A DNA stretch of 64,000 bases from JAFANK01 sp036741695. GTDB taxonomy: Bacteria > Vulcanimicrobiota > Vulcanimicrobiia > Eremiobacterales > Eremiobacteraceae. The notes below the pieces were generated by a model. The model had not been told where the DNA came from, searched no databases, and was given only the letters and a program-made list of their open reading frames with translations. The stretch is taken from positions 1-64,000 of the forward strand of contig DAINRU010000004.1 of assembly GCA_036741695.1 (NCBI GenBank), written 5' to 3'. Positions 28,504-36,809 of the stretch are shown here, piece by piece. The position numbers and the translations under genes were made by a program. The number at the start of each line of letters is the position of its first letter. Positions within the stretch are counted from its first letter, which is position 1.

Positions 28504-30813
28504 CTAGCGTGGGTGCGCCATCGCGTAGCGCCAGAGAATGCCATTGAGCGTCGCCGGGTCCGCTGCGTCCGCTTCGCGCAGATCCAGCGCCTGCGAGGTC
28601 TTCCCGTCGGGGTTGGGCGCATTGACGTCATTGAGATTCACAAGCGGCCGCTGCGCGACCCACGGCTTGACGTCGGGCTCGTCAGCCTGCAGCCGGAACA
28701 TCGTCGTCGCGCCGGCATCGTACTGGCTCATCGGCGGCAGGCCGAGGATCTCTTCGATCGTGCGCAACACGCTCGACGTCGTGTAGTGGGTGTGGTCGAC
28801 CAAGCCTCGCTTCACGCGCGCCCCGATGACGAGCACCTCGGCGCGATGATCGCTCACATGATCGGGTCCGGATTGCGCGTCATCCTCGACGCAGAAGATG
28901 ATCGTGTCCTTCCAATACGGGCTGTGGCTGACCGCGTCGACGAGGCGGCCGACGGCGTAGTCGTTGTCGGCGAGCATCGCATAGGGCGTCTTGGCACCCG
29001 GTCGCGTGGCCGCGGTGTGATCGTTGGGTAGACGAACAATCTCGAGCAGCGGCAGATCCTTGTGGGCGACGTAGCCGTCGAACTCGCGCTGCCACTCCGT
29101 GACGCGATCCTGATCGGTATAGCGCAGATCGAACCCGCGATAATGCGGATCGATCACTCCGGCGAGCGAGGGCGTGGAGGGTATCGCGAGACCGTCCTTG
29201 CCGAGGGTGACGAACTCCCCGTAATCGCGGATGCTCACGCCGTTGCGGCGCGCATCGTCCCAGAGATAGCCTCCGGGGGGCGATGCCGGGCCTTCTTGCT
29301 CGTAATCGTAGACCGAGTGCCCGTCGACGGTACGCCGATCCGAGTAGGTCGCAGGCCAGAGCTTATCGACGTAATCGCTCGAGTACGCCGCAGTACTCCA
29401 GTTGTGCCCGTCAGCGCTGACAAACGCGTCGCAGTCGAAGTTATCGAGCAGCACGAAGTCGTCAGCCAGCTTGTGGATGTTCGGCGTGATCCGTCGCCCG
29501 AAGATCGCCAGCTGCGCATCGCCGTTGCCGCGGGGATCGTCGCCCAGCACCTCATCGTACGTGCGGTTCTCTTTGATGATGTAGATGACGTGCAGACCCT
29601 CGGGCGCCATGCGCGTGAAACTGTTCTTCGGAGCGTAGGCGGAGTTCCAGCGCACAGCCGAGAGACCGGCGGCCAGCACTGCGCTATCGGGGAAGTTGAG
29701 CATCTCGATGTCGCCGGCCGTGTTGGCGACGTAGTACTTGTAATCGTCAGGCGTCGCCGTTCGGACGACGTCGCTGTGGATGAAGGTGGGATTGGCGTGA
29801 CCCGCGATCCCGTTGCCGTCCAAGATGAAGAGCTTGCGGCCGTCGGCGCTCGCGACCACGTCCGTCGGGAACCAGCCGGCGGGCACAGCGCCGAAGACCG
29901 CGGGCTGACTCGAGGTCAGATCCACCGCGACCACGGCATTCTCGCCGGCGTCGGCGACGAGCAGAATCTTGCCGTCGCGCGAAAGCGCCAGGCCATCGGG
30001 TATCGCCCCGGGCAGCGCCTGCGGGAAGATAGCCGTCTGGATCGTGGCGCGCACGCTGCCGCTGGCCGTGTCGATGACACGCACGGTGTCGTCATTCGCG
30101 CACGCGACGAAGAGCGAGCTGCCATCCGCCGAGACGAGCTCGGCGTTCGGATGGGCGCCGACGGCTATCGTCTGTTTGAGCGCGCCGGTCGCGGCGTCGA
30201 CCACCGATACGGATGCTGACGTCCAATCGCTCACGTACAGCGTGCTTTCGTCTTTCGACGTCACGATCGCATAGGGCCACATGCCGACGTGAGCGGTCCA
30301 GGCGACCTTGCCGGTCAGGTCCAGGGCTGTGACGGTGTCGTGCGCGCCATCGGCCACGAAGATGCGATGTGCCGTCGCCGCAAGGCCAGTGACGCCGAAC
30401 GCATTCGATGTTGCACCCACGGGTCCAGCGTCTGAGATCTGTCCGCTGTTCGAGACCGTGAAGCTCTCCACGCCGAACGCGGTGGACGCGTAGAGCGTCT
30501 GACCGGAAAAGGCCAGACCATAGAAGGCCGCCTTGACTGGAGCGCTCGACACGACTTGGCCCGACGCCTCGTCGACGATCGAGATGGAGAGCGCGCCGAA
30601 GCCGCCATCTGAGATCGCAAGAAAGCGTCCGTGCGGATCCTCGACCATGTGGAGCGGCAGCGTGCCGAGCGGCGTCGTCGTCCCAGCGGGCGTCACTTGC
30701 CAGCCATTGGGCAACCTGATGCTCGTCGCGTGCGGCCCGGCGGCGCGCACCGGCAGCACCACAACCACACAGAGCAGGGTCGCGAACAGCCACACGGCGC
30801 GCCAGGAGTTCAT
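28504..30813 (-). CDS. Secreted YncE-like propeller fused to alkaline-phosphatase-superfamily phosphoesterase
   Basis: 769 residues with a signal peptide (AVWLFATLLCVVVVLPVRA). Residues ~30-390 form a seven-bladed YncE-like propeller with repeats such as TLYVSDWTSASVSVVDAATG, SLFVACANDDTVRVIDTASG and ILLVADAGENAVVAVDLTS. Residues ~400-720 are a phosphoesterase of the PF04185 type: VIYIIKENRTYDEVLGDDPRG (metal Glu/Asn and nucleophile Thr), LADDFVLLDNFDCDAFVSADGHNWST, DNDYAVGRLVDAVSHSPYW, CVEDDAQSGPDHVSDHRAEVLVI. It probably hydrolyses phosphate esters outside the cytoplasm. It converges on the MBL/cupin gene with a 17 bp gap. Confidence 0.9.
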   Translation of the reverse strand: MNSWRAVWLFATLLCVVVVLPVRAAGPHATSIRLPNGWQVTPAGTTTPLGTLPLHMVEDPHGRFLAISDGGFGALSISIVDEASGQVVSSAPVKAAFYGLAFSGQTLYASTAFGVESFTVSNSGQISDAGPVGATSNAFGVTGLAATAHRIFVADGAHDTVTALDLTGKVAWTAHVGMWPYAIVTSKDESTLYVSDWTSASVSVVDAATGALKQTIAVGAHPNAELVSADGSSLFVACANDDTVRVIDTASGSVRATIQTAIFPQALPGAIPDGLALSRDGKILLVADAGENAVVAVDLTSSQPAVFGAVPAGWFPTDVVASADGRKLFILDGNGIAGHANPTFIHSDVVRTATPDDYKYYVANTAGDIEMLNFPDSAVLAAGLSAVRWNSAYAPKNSFTRMAPEGLHVIYIIKENRTYDEVLGDDPRGNGDAQLAIFGRRITPNIHKLADDFVLLDNFDCDAFVSADGHNWSTAAYSSDYVDKLWPATYSDRRTVDGHSVYDYEQEGPASPPGGYLWDDARRNGVSIRDYGEFVTLGKDGLAIPSTPSLAGVIDPHYRGFDLRYTDQDRVTEWQREFDGYVAHKDLPLLEIVRLPNDHTAATRPGAKTPYAMLADNDYAVGRLVDAVSHSPYWKDTIIFCVEDDAQSGPDHVSDHRAEVLVIGARVKRGLVDHTHYTTSSVLRTIEEILGLPPMSQYDAGATTMFRLQADEPDVKPWVAQRPLVNLNDVNAPNPDGKTSQALDLREADAADPATLNGILWRYAMAHPR

Positions 30814-30893
30814 GACGCTTATTTAGTGCGCGCGCGGGCTCCCGCCTTCATGCTGGGATGGGGTGGCAAAGACAGGGCAGAAGACGGGCCTTC

Positions 30894-32174
30894 ATGGCAC
30901 GACGAGTGGTCATCTTGGGCGGTGGCTTCGCCGGATTGAGCGCGGCGCAGCGGCTGGGCTCGTCGGAGCTCGACGTCACCCTCATCGACCGGCGCAATTT
31001 CCACCTCTTCCAGCCGCTCATGTATCAGGTGGCGACAGGGTCGCTGTCAGCCGGCGAGATCGCCGCTCCGCTCCGCTCGGTGCTCAGCCGGTATCAGAAC
31101 ATCCGCGTTCTGCTCGGCGAGGCTTGCGATCTCGATCCGGATCGTCGCGTCGTCATGCTGCGCGATGGTGCGTCCCTCGAATACGACTTTCTGATCGTCG
31201 CGACCGGCGCCGATGCGTCGTATTTCGGGCACACCGAGTGGCCGCAGTTCGCACCCTATCCCAAGACCATCGAAGAGGCGACCGCCATCCGCAGCAAGAT
31301 ATTCTACGCCTTCGAGGCCGCCGAACGCAGCACTGACCTTGCCGAGGTGACGAGCTGGCTGACCTTCGTCATCGTCGGCGCGGGTGCCACCGGCCTCGAA
31401 CTTGCCGGTGCGCTGGCCGAGATCGCACGGCAGACGCTGCGCCACGACTTCCGCTCTATACGGCCTCAGGAGGCACGCATCGTTCTCATGGATGCGGCGC
31501 CACGCGTGCTGCCCGGATACCCTGAAGATCTCTCCGCCAAAGCTGAGCGACTCGTCAGCCGCCTCGGGGTTGAGGTCATGACGGGTGCAGCGGTCCGTGA
31601 CATCGACGAGCGCCAGGTCGTCTACGAGCGCGCGGGTGCCACGTATCGCATCGCGACGCGCACGGTGATGTGGGCGGGCGGCATCACGGCGACCGAGTTC
31701 GGCAAGAAGGTCGCCGAGCGAACGCACGCGCAGGCGGACAAATCCGGACGGATCAAGCTCGATCCCGACCTGACGATCCCAGGTTATGCAAGCATCTTCG
31801 TCACGGGTGACCTCGCGCTTTGCCTGCGACCCGATGGACGACCGCTGCCGGGAGTCGCGCAGGTGGCGATCCAGCAAGGTGCCTATGCGGCCAAGGCCAT
31901 CCGCGCGCGCGCTGCCGGCGCAACGGCTGTGCCGCCCTTCCGCTACTTCGACAAGGGTGACATGGCGGTCATCGGCCGAGCCGCGGCGGTGGCGAACATC
32001 TTCGGCGTGCACGTCTCGGGCCTGCCGGCATGGTTCATCTGGCTCTTCATCCACCTCATGTATCTCGTCCAGTTCCAAAGCCGCGTGCTGGTCTTCATCC
32101 AGTGGGGGTTTCTCTATCTGACATTCAGCCGCGGTGCACGACTGATCACAGGCACGAAGCCGCCCGATCGCTGA
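30894..32174 (+). CDS. ndh: Type II NADH dehydrogenase (NDH-2)
   Basis: A 426-residue FAD enzyme that should pass electrons from NADH to quinone without proton pumping. The ATG at 30894 is chosen because it places the first Rossmann motif (RRVVILGGGFAGLSAA) at the N-terminus; an upstream ATG adds 12 basic residues. Further features are FHLFQPLMYQVATG, LIVATGADASYFGH, the NADH-binding VIVGAGATGLELAGALAE near residue 160, IFVTGDLALC and PGVAQVAIQQGAYAA. The C-terminal amphipathic/hydrophobic segment (LPAWFIWLFIHLMYLVQF, VFIQWGFLYLTF) is the membrane anchor of this family. It converges on the cyclotransferase-like gene. Confidence 0.92.
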   Translation: MARRVVILGGGFAGLSAAQRLGSSELDVTLIDRRNFHLFQPLMYQVATGSLSAGEIAAPLRSVLSRYQNIRVLLGEACDLDPDRRVVMLRDGASLEYDFLIVATGADASYFGHTEWPQFAPYPKTIEEATAIRSKIFYAFEAAERSTDLAEVTSWLTFVIVGAGATGLELAGALAEIARQTLRHDFRSIRPQEARIVLMDAAPRVLPGYPEDLSAKAERLVSRLGVEVMTGAAVRDIDERQVVYERAGATYRIATRTVMWAGGITATEFGKKVAERTHAQADKSGRIKLDPDLTIPGYASIFVTGDLALCLRPDGRPLPGVAQVAIQQGAYAAKAIRARAAGATAVPPFRYFDKGDMAVIGRAAAVANIFGVHVSGLPAWFIWLFIHLMYLVQFQSRVLVFIQWGFLYLTFSRGARLITGTKPPDR

Positions 32175-32180
32175 AACGCG

Positions 32181-32609
32181 TTAACGTTTGGCAGCGAAGC
32201 GGTGCCAGTCGCCACTTTCGATCACGGGCATGCCCGATGTCGCGCGGTTGTAGAGATACACCCATGCTTCTACGATCGATCCATCTGCCGCGTGGACGTC
32301 GCGCATGACGCGCAGATACTCGCTGTGCTGCGGATCCGCTGGATCGAATGCTTCCACGTCATCCAGCGCCTCGAGGCTTGCCGCCGGGTCCTCGAGTCTG
32401 TAGAGCTCGCCCGCCACGCGGCCGTCGCCGTCGCGCAAGCCGGGATACTGGCCGACGGCGACGAGCGTACCGCGCGTCCAGCCCTCGCTTGTGAAGACCG
32501 CGCCGGCCATGTGATGATGGAGATCGAAACCGCGCATCAGCAGGCCGTAGACGAAGATGAGCGCCGTCTGCGGCGATGACTCGTTCGCCAAGGAAGGTCT
32601 CGTGGCCAC
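32181..32609 (-). CDS. Gamma-glutamylcyclotransferase-like (AIG2 family) protein
   Basis: About 142 residues from a GTG at 32609, giving a small beta-barrel AIG2/GGCT protein: FVYGLLMRGFDLHHHM (the Y-G-x-L loop that binds gamma-glutamyl), GTLVAVGQYPGL, VAGELYRLEDPAASLEALDDVEAFDP and EAWVYLYN. If active it would release 5-oxoproline from gamma-glutamyl peptides, which would link it to the gamma-glutamylcysteine made by the ligase at 1305, but that is inference. An ATG at 32678 is an alternative start that would overlap the divergent ABC gene. The frame continuing to 33647 is antisense to that gene and not coding. Confidence 0.75.
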   Translation of the reverse strand: MATRPSLANESSPQTALIFVYGLLMRGFDLHHHMAGAVFTSEGWTRGTLVAVGQYPGLRDGDGRVAGELYRLEDPAASLEALDDVEAFDPADPQHSEYLRVMRDVHAADGSIVEAWVYLYNRATSGMPVIESGDWHRFAAKR

Positions 32610-32657
32610 GGGCAAGCATTCGAGTCCGAACGACGCATTCCACCTCGCAGGCGACCG

Positions 32658-33674
32658 ATGATCATTCGCGCTAACCATCTCACCAAGACCTTCCGCACCC
32701 GCAAACGCGGGGACGGCGTCATCGGCACGCTCAGCTCGCTGTTCTCGCGCGAGTACGACGACAAAGTTGCGGTGAGCGACGTATCGTTCGAGCTTGAGGC
32801 GGGAGAGCTCGTCGGCTACATCGGACCCAATGGCGCGGGCAAGTCCACCACCATCAAGATGCTGACCGGCATCCTCGTGCCGACGAGCGGAGACTGCGTC
32901 GTCAACGGGATCGTCCCGTGGCTGGACCGCACTGCCAACGGCCGGCAGATCGGGGTGGTCTTCGGACAGCGGACGCAACTGTACTGGGATCTTCCGCTGC
33001 GCGAGTCGTACGAGTTGCTGCGCGCCATCTACGGCATACCCAAAGACGTCTATGCCAAGAACTTGCGTGAGTTCAGCGATATCCTCGGGCTCGATGAGTT
33101 CATGCGCACCCCGGTGCGGCAGCTGAGCCTCGGCCAACGCATGCGCGGCGATTTCGCCGCAGCCATGTTGCACGAGCCGCGCGTGGTCTTCCTCGACGAG
33201 CCGACGATCGGGCTCGACGTGGTGGCCAAGGAGGCCATCCGCGGCTTTATCGCGCGTACCAATCGCCAGCGCGGCACGACCTTCATTCTGACCACCCACG
33301 ACCTCAACGACGTCGAGAAGCTGTGCGAGCGCATCATCCTCATCGATCACGGACAGAAGCTCTACGACGGCAGCGTCGAGGCCATCAAGCGGCGCTACGG
33401 CCGCGAGCGCTTGCTCACCGCCGAGATCGTCGATTACGATCGCGCGTGGGACGTCGTCATCCCGGGCGTGCGCTTGGTCTCGGTCGAAGGCAACCGGATC
33501 ACATTCGAGTTCGACCGGACGAGCGTGCGTGCCGACCAGCTCATCGTCGCGCTGGCCGCACGCTATGAGCTCAAAGACGTCACCGTGGCCGAGCCGCAGC
33601 TCGAGACCATCATCCGCGAGATCTACGTGAAGGGCATGGATGCCCAACCGCTCACTATCGAGGCGCTGTCGTGA
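32658..33674 (+). CDS. ABC-2 type exporter ATP-binding protein
   Basis: 338 residues, an ATPase of the DrrA/NatA-like export group. Walker A is GPNGAGKSTTIKML near residue 56, the Q-loop lies in GVVFGQRTQLYWDLP, the signature LSLGQRMRGDFAAAML near residue 155, Walker B VVFLDEPTIGLDVVAKEAI and switch His in LTTHDLNDVEKLCERI. The C-terminal ~100 residues are the extension common in this group. The following Kelch gene starts inside its stop codon (GTGA), and two membrane subunits follow, so all four genes form one coupled operon. Confidence 0.94.
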   Translation: MIIRANHLTKTFRTRKRGDGVIGTLSSLFSREYDDKVAVSDVSFELEAGELVGYIGPNGAGKSTTIKMLTGILVPTSGDCVVNGIVPWLDRTANGRQIGVVFGQRTQLYWDLPLRESYELLRAIYGIPKDVYAKNLREFSDILGLDEFMRTPVRQLSLGQRMRGDFAAAMLHEPRVVFLDEPTIGLDVVAKEAIRGFIARTNRQRGTTFILTTHDLNDVEKLCERIILIDHGQKLYDGSVEAIKRRYGRERLLTAEIVDYDRAWDVVIPGVRLVSVEGNRITFEFDRTSVRADQLIVALAARYELKDVTVAEPQLETIIREIYVKGMDAQPLTIEALS

Positions 33675-34867
33675 GGCCGGCCCGCCGGATGCTCACCGTC
33701 GTCGTGCTGGCCGTTGTCGCCTTGTGCGCGAGTCCGAGCCTGGGACGCAGCGCGGGCGAAGCACGCTTGCGCAACGCGACGCCCGTACAGACCCCCTCTG
33801 CATCACCATCGCTTGAGCCGCAGCCGCAGGCGACTGTATCCACGCCGGCCGCATCTGCGTCGCCCGAGCCGACGCCGACGCCGGAGATCATCGAGCGCGA
33901 TGCGCCCGATCTTAATAAGGGCGTCTGGGTGCGCGGCCCCAACTTGCCCTCGGCGCGTCAGGACGTGGCCGCAGCAGTCCTCGCCGGACGCATCTACCTC
34001 ATCGGCGGCTTTGGTCCGCACAATCAGCAGATGGATTCGACGCTCGTCTGGGAGCCGCAGGTCGCTCCCGGTGCGCCCCATGGCGAAGCCGAGCGCGCCG
34101 GGGCGCGTCTGGGCGTGTGGACGTACGCAGCGCGCATCCCCGAGCCCGTGGATCACGCAGCGGCGGCAGTCGTCGGCGGATACATCTACGTGGCCGGCGG
34201 TCGCATCGAGAATCTCGTCACCAACAAGTTCTGGCGCTACGACGCCGGCAACGACAGCTGGACGCAGATGCCGTCGCTGCCGATCCCGCGATTCGGACCG
34301 ACGATGCAAGCGGTCGGCGACAAGCTCTACGTGATCGGCGGTGCCGTGTCGCACGGCAACGACGCGACGAGCATGATGGTCTATGACATCCCGACCGCGC
34401 AGTGGAGCATACGCGAGTACGCGACGTCGTATGCACGCATCGAGCCGGAATCGGCGCTGATCGGCGAGACGATCGTGCTGCTGGGAGGGCGCGATGATAT
34501 CGACCGCAACTTGCCGTTTTGCGATCTGTACTATCCGGCGACTGACCGCTGGCACACGTGTGACGACCTGCGCCAACCGCGCTCGGACTTCGGACTGAGC
34601 GTCGTCGACAACAGGCTCGTCGCGGTCGGCGGCGATGACCTGCACGCCGCGCCCACGCAGACGATGGAGCTATCCGAGCCCAACATCAACGGCTGGCTCA
34701 GCGGGCCATGGATGCCCAGTCCTCGCCATGGCATGGCGCAGGTCACCCTCGGCAACGTCGTCTGGGTCATGGGTGGTTCGCCCACCGCAGGCACCGCGCC
34801 CATGGCGAGCGTGCTGCGCTACATCAGCCCATTGGTCAAAGTCAAGTTGAAGAAGGGCCAGAGCTAG
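33671..34867 (+). CDS. Secreted Kelch-repeat propeller protein within the ABC operon
   Basis: 398 residues from a GTG overlapping the ATPase stop by 4 bp; ATG 33689 is a possible alternative. A signal peptide (MLTVVVLAVVALCASPSLG) is followed by a Pro/Ser/Thr-rich linker (~residues 38-75) and six Kelch-type repeats with paired glycines: AAVLAGRIYLIGGFG, AAVVGGYIYVAGGRIEN, MQAVGDKLYVIGGAVSHG, SALIGETIVLLGGRDD, LSVVDNRLVAVGGDD and VTLGNVVWVMGGSP. The first membrane subunit begins one base after its stop. Its placement inside the transporter operon suggests it acts with the exporter on the outer face, for example as a receptor or chaperone for cargo. Confidence 0.88.
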   Translation: MRPARRMLTVVVLAVVALCASPSLGRSAGEARLRNATPVQTPSASPSLEPQPQATVSTPAASASPEPTPTPEIIERDAPDLNKGVWVRGPNLPSARQDVAAAVLAGRIYLIGGFGPHNQQMDSTLVWEPQVAPGAPHGEAERAGARLGVWTYAARIPEPVDHAAAAVVGGYIYVAGGRIENLVTNKFWRYDAGNDSWTQMPSLPIPRFGPTMQAVGDKLYVIGGAVSHGNDATSMMVYDIPTAQWSIREYATSYARIEPESALIGETIVLLGGRDDIDRNLPFCDLYYPATDRWHTCDDLRQPRSDFGLSVVDNRLVAVGGDDLHAAPTQTMELSEPNINGWLSGPWMPSPRHGMAQVTLGNVVWVMGGSPTAGTAPMASVLRYISPLVKVKLKKGQS

Positions 34868-34868
34868 A

Positions 34869-35666
34869 TTGGCCGCCGGCGCCTACGTCGAGTTCGCCAA
34901 GCGGGCGTTCTCCCGCGAAGGCACGTACCGGCCGCAGGTCTTCACCCACATCGGCTCGGTCTTGTTGCGCGTCTTCTTGCTCTCGACGCTGTGGACGGCG
35001 CTCTACCGCAATAACGGTGCTCAGGCGGGCATCTCGTTGGCCTCGATGATCACCTATGCGACGCTGGCGCTCTTGCTCGACCTCATCTACGGCGTCAACG
35101 GCGCCTACATCATCCGCGAGAAGATCCGCGAAGGATCGATCGCCATCGACCTCATGCGACCGATCTCGGTGCCGCTCTACGTGTTCGCCGATACCGTCGG
35201 CCAGACGTCGTTCGCGGCGCTGCAGATCATCCCGGCGCTCGCCCTGTCGCTGCTGCTCGTGCACGTCGACCTGCCCGCGTCGCTCGCCGCAGGATTCGCC
35301 TTTGTCGTGAGCGTGGCGCTCGGCTTCATCGTCAATTTCTTCCTCGACCTCATGATGGCCACTATCACCTTTTGGACCTTGGAGATATTCGGCGTCCAGC
35401 TCATGGTCCAATTCATCGCGTCGTTGCTGTCGGGCTCGCTCGTGCCGCTGTATTTCTTCCCGCCAGGTTTGCTGCAGCAGCTCGCGCTCGCCTCGCCGTT
35501 CGCCGCCATCTACAACGCGCCGCTGTCGATCTACATCGGCAAGGTCGATGCGGCGCAGATCCCCGCCATGCTCGGCTTTCAAGTGATGTGGGCGGTGATC
35601 TTCGGCGTCTTCGCGTTCGCGCTCTGGCGCATCGGCGAACGCCGCGTGGTGATCCAAGGTGGCTAG
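34869..35666 (+). CDS. ABC-2 family transporter membrane subunit 1
   Basis: 265 residues from a TTG one base after the Kelch stop codon. It has six predicted membrane segments and the cytoplasmic signature of this ABC-2 group, GVNGAYIIREKIREGSIAIDLMRPISVPLYVFADTVGQ near residue 75, followed by hydrophobic stretches (ALALSLLLVHVDL, AFVVSVALGFIVNFFLDLMM). These permeases work as heterodimers, here with the next gene, which it overlaps by 8 bp. The cargo is not evident. Confidence 0.88.
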   Translation: MAAGAYVEFAKRAFSREGTYRPQVFTHIGSVLLRVFLLSTLWTALYRNNGAQAGISLASMITYATLALLLDLIYGVNGAYIIREKIREGSIAIDLMRPISVPLYVFADTVGQTSFAALQIIPALALSLLLVHVDLPASLAAGFAFVVSVALGFIVNFFLDLMMATITFWTLEIFGVQLMVQFIASLLSGSLVPLYFFPPGLLQQLALASPFAAIYNAPLSIYIGKVDAAQIPAMLGFQVMWAVIFGVFAFALWRIGERRVVIQGG

Positions 35667-36468
35667 CCGCTATCTCGCGACCTACCGTCAGTTCTGGCGG
35701 CTCAACACGCTGACGCTGCTCGAGTACAAAGCGAATTTCTTCATCTGGCTCGCCTTCACGATCGTGTACCACGGCATAGCGGTGGGGACGATCTGGATCA
35801 TGATGTCGCGCTTCCCGTTCATGAACGGATGGCGCTGGCAAGACGTGTTCTTCCTCTACGCCCTGTATATGGTCGGCCACACGCTCAACAACACGTTCTT
35901 CTTCACGGTCGGCAGCGTGCCGGACCACGTGCGTGACGGCGACTTCGACCGATTCATGGTACGGCCGCTCGATCCGCTCTTCCAGGTGCTCTCACAGCCC
36001 GGACAGATCTGGCCCGACGAGCTCGTCGTGGCCCTGATCTTCTTCGCGTTCGCGCAGGGCGTCGTGCACCTGCAATGGTCGCTCGCCACGGCCGCCCTGC
36101 TCGTGCTCGCCGCCCTCGGCGGCGCGCTTATCGACTTCGCGGTGCAGCTGGCGGTGGCCACGCTGTCGTTTTGGGTCATCCGCCTGGACACGCTGCGCTG
36201 GGTCGTGATGTCGCTGGAAAACGACTTCACCCGCTACCCGCTGTCGATCTACAATCGCGCGGTGCGCATCATGCTCGCCTACGTCTTCCCGTTCGCGTTC
36301 ATGAACTATTTCCCGGCGACGACGCTGCTCCACAAGACGGCGCAAGCGGGCTACACGATCAATCCGCTGCTCGGCTGGCTCACCCCGGTCGTCGGCCTCG
36401 TATGGTTCGCCGGCGCGTACGCGTTCTGGCGGCTAGGTCTGAACCACTACAAAGGCACAGGCTCGTGA
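35659..36468 (+). CDS. ABC-2 family transporter membrane subunit 2
   Basis: 269 residues from a GTG inside the end of subunit 1. The equivalent signature is VGSVPDHVRDGDFDRFMVRPLDPLFQVLSQ near residue 95, and six hydrophobic segments are visible (FFIWLAFTIVYHGIAVGTIWIMM through LTPVVGLVWFAGAYAFW). It completes the exporter with the ATPase and subunit 1. The pair resembles paired ABC-2 permeases annotated as antibiotic or viologen exporters, but substrate specificity cannot be inferred. Confidence 0.88.
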   Translation: MASRYLATYRQFWRLNTLTLLEYKANFFIWLAFTIVYHGIAVGTIWIMMSRFPFMNGWRWQDVFFLYALYMVGHTLNNTFFFTVGSVPDHVRDGDFDRFMVRPLDPLFQVLSQPGQIWPDELVVALIFFAFAQGVVHLQWSLATAALLVLAALGGALIDFAVQLAVATLSFWVIRLDTLRWVVMSLENDFTRYPLSIYNRAVRIMLAYVFPFAFMNYFPATTLLHKTAQAGYTINPLLGWLTPVVGLVWFAGAYAFWRLGLNHYKGTGS

Positions 36469-36537
36469 GCGCCCTTACCAGGGCTTGATCGAGGCGAGCA
36501 GCTCCGGGTATCTCATAGCCCTCAGCGAGCTCATCGG

Positions 36538-36741
36538 TTAGAAGCTGATGCGATCCATCAGCCAGCGGAAATACGCACGGCGCGGCGTCTCGCCCGAACG
36601 GGGCCAGAGCAATAGCCCGCACAGCCGGCAGGCGAGTTCCGAGTCCCCGTATCCGAGCGTGGGATACCAGTAGTTGCGTCGCTCCATGTTCGGCGACGCA
36701 CACTTCGGACAGATGTGGGTGAGGATCGACTCGGCAAGCAC
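36538..36741 (-). CDS. 67-aa zinc-ribbon-like protein
   Basis: A small protein with ICPKCASPNMERR near the N-terminus and ACRLCGLLLWP about 25 residues later, a zinc-ribbon pair of CxxC knuckles, then a basic C-terminal helix (RRAYFRWLMDR). It starts at GTG 36741 with AAGGGG a few bases upstream. It lies alone between the exporter operon and the tryptophanase-like gene, on the opposite strand. Its role is unknown. Confidence 0.65.
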   Translation of the reverse strand: MLAESILTHICPKCASPNMERRNYWYPTLGYGDSELACRLCGLLLWPRSGETPRRAYFRWLMDRISF

Positions 36742-36809
36742 GCCGTCCCCTTATTTGAGGTTTCCGCGATTTCCTTGGCGAACGGACGACGGCAGAACTC
36801 GGAGGTTGC

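Noticed and set aside
32610..33647. Extension of the cyclotransferase-like frame to 488 residues
   Set aside because: It is antisense to a well-supported ABC ATPase and shows no domain pattern.
32658..36468. Antibiotic resistance exporter
   Set aside because: The subunits belong to a broad ABC-2 group and the cargo cannot be deduced.
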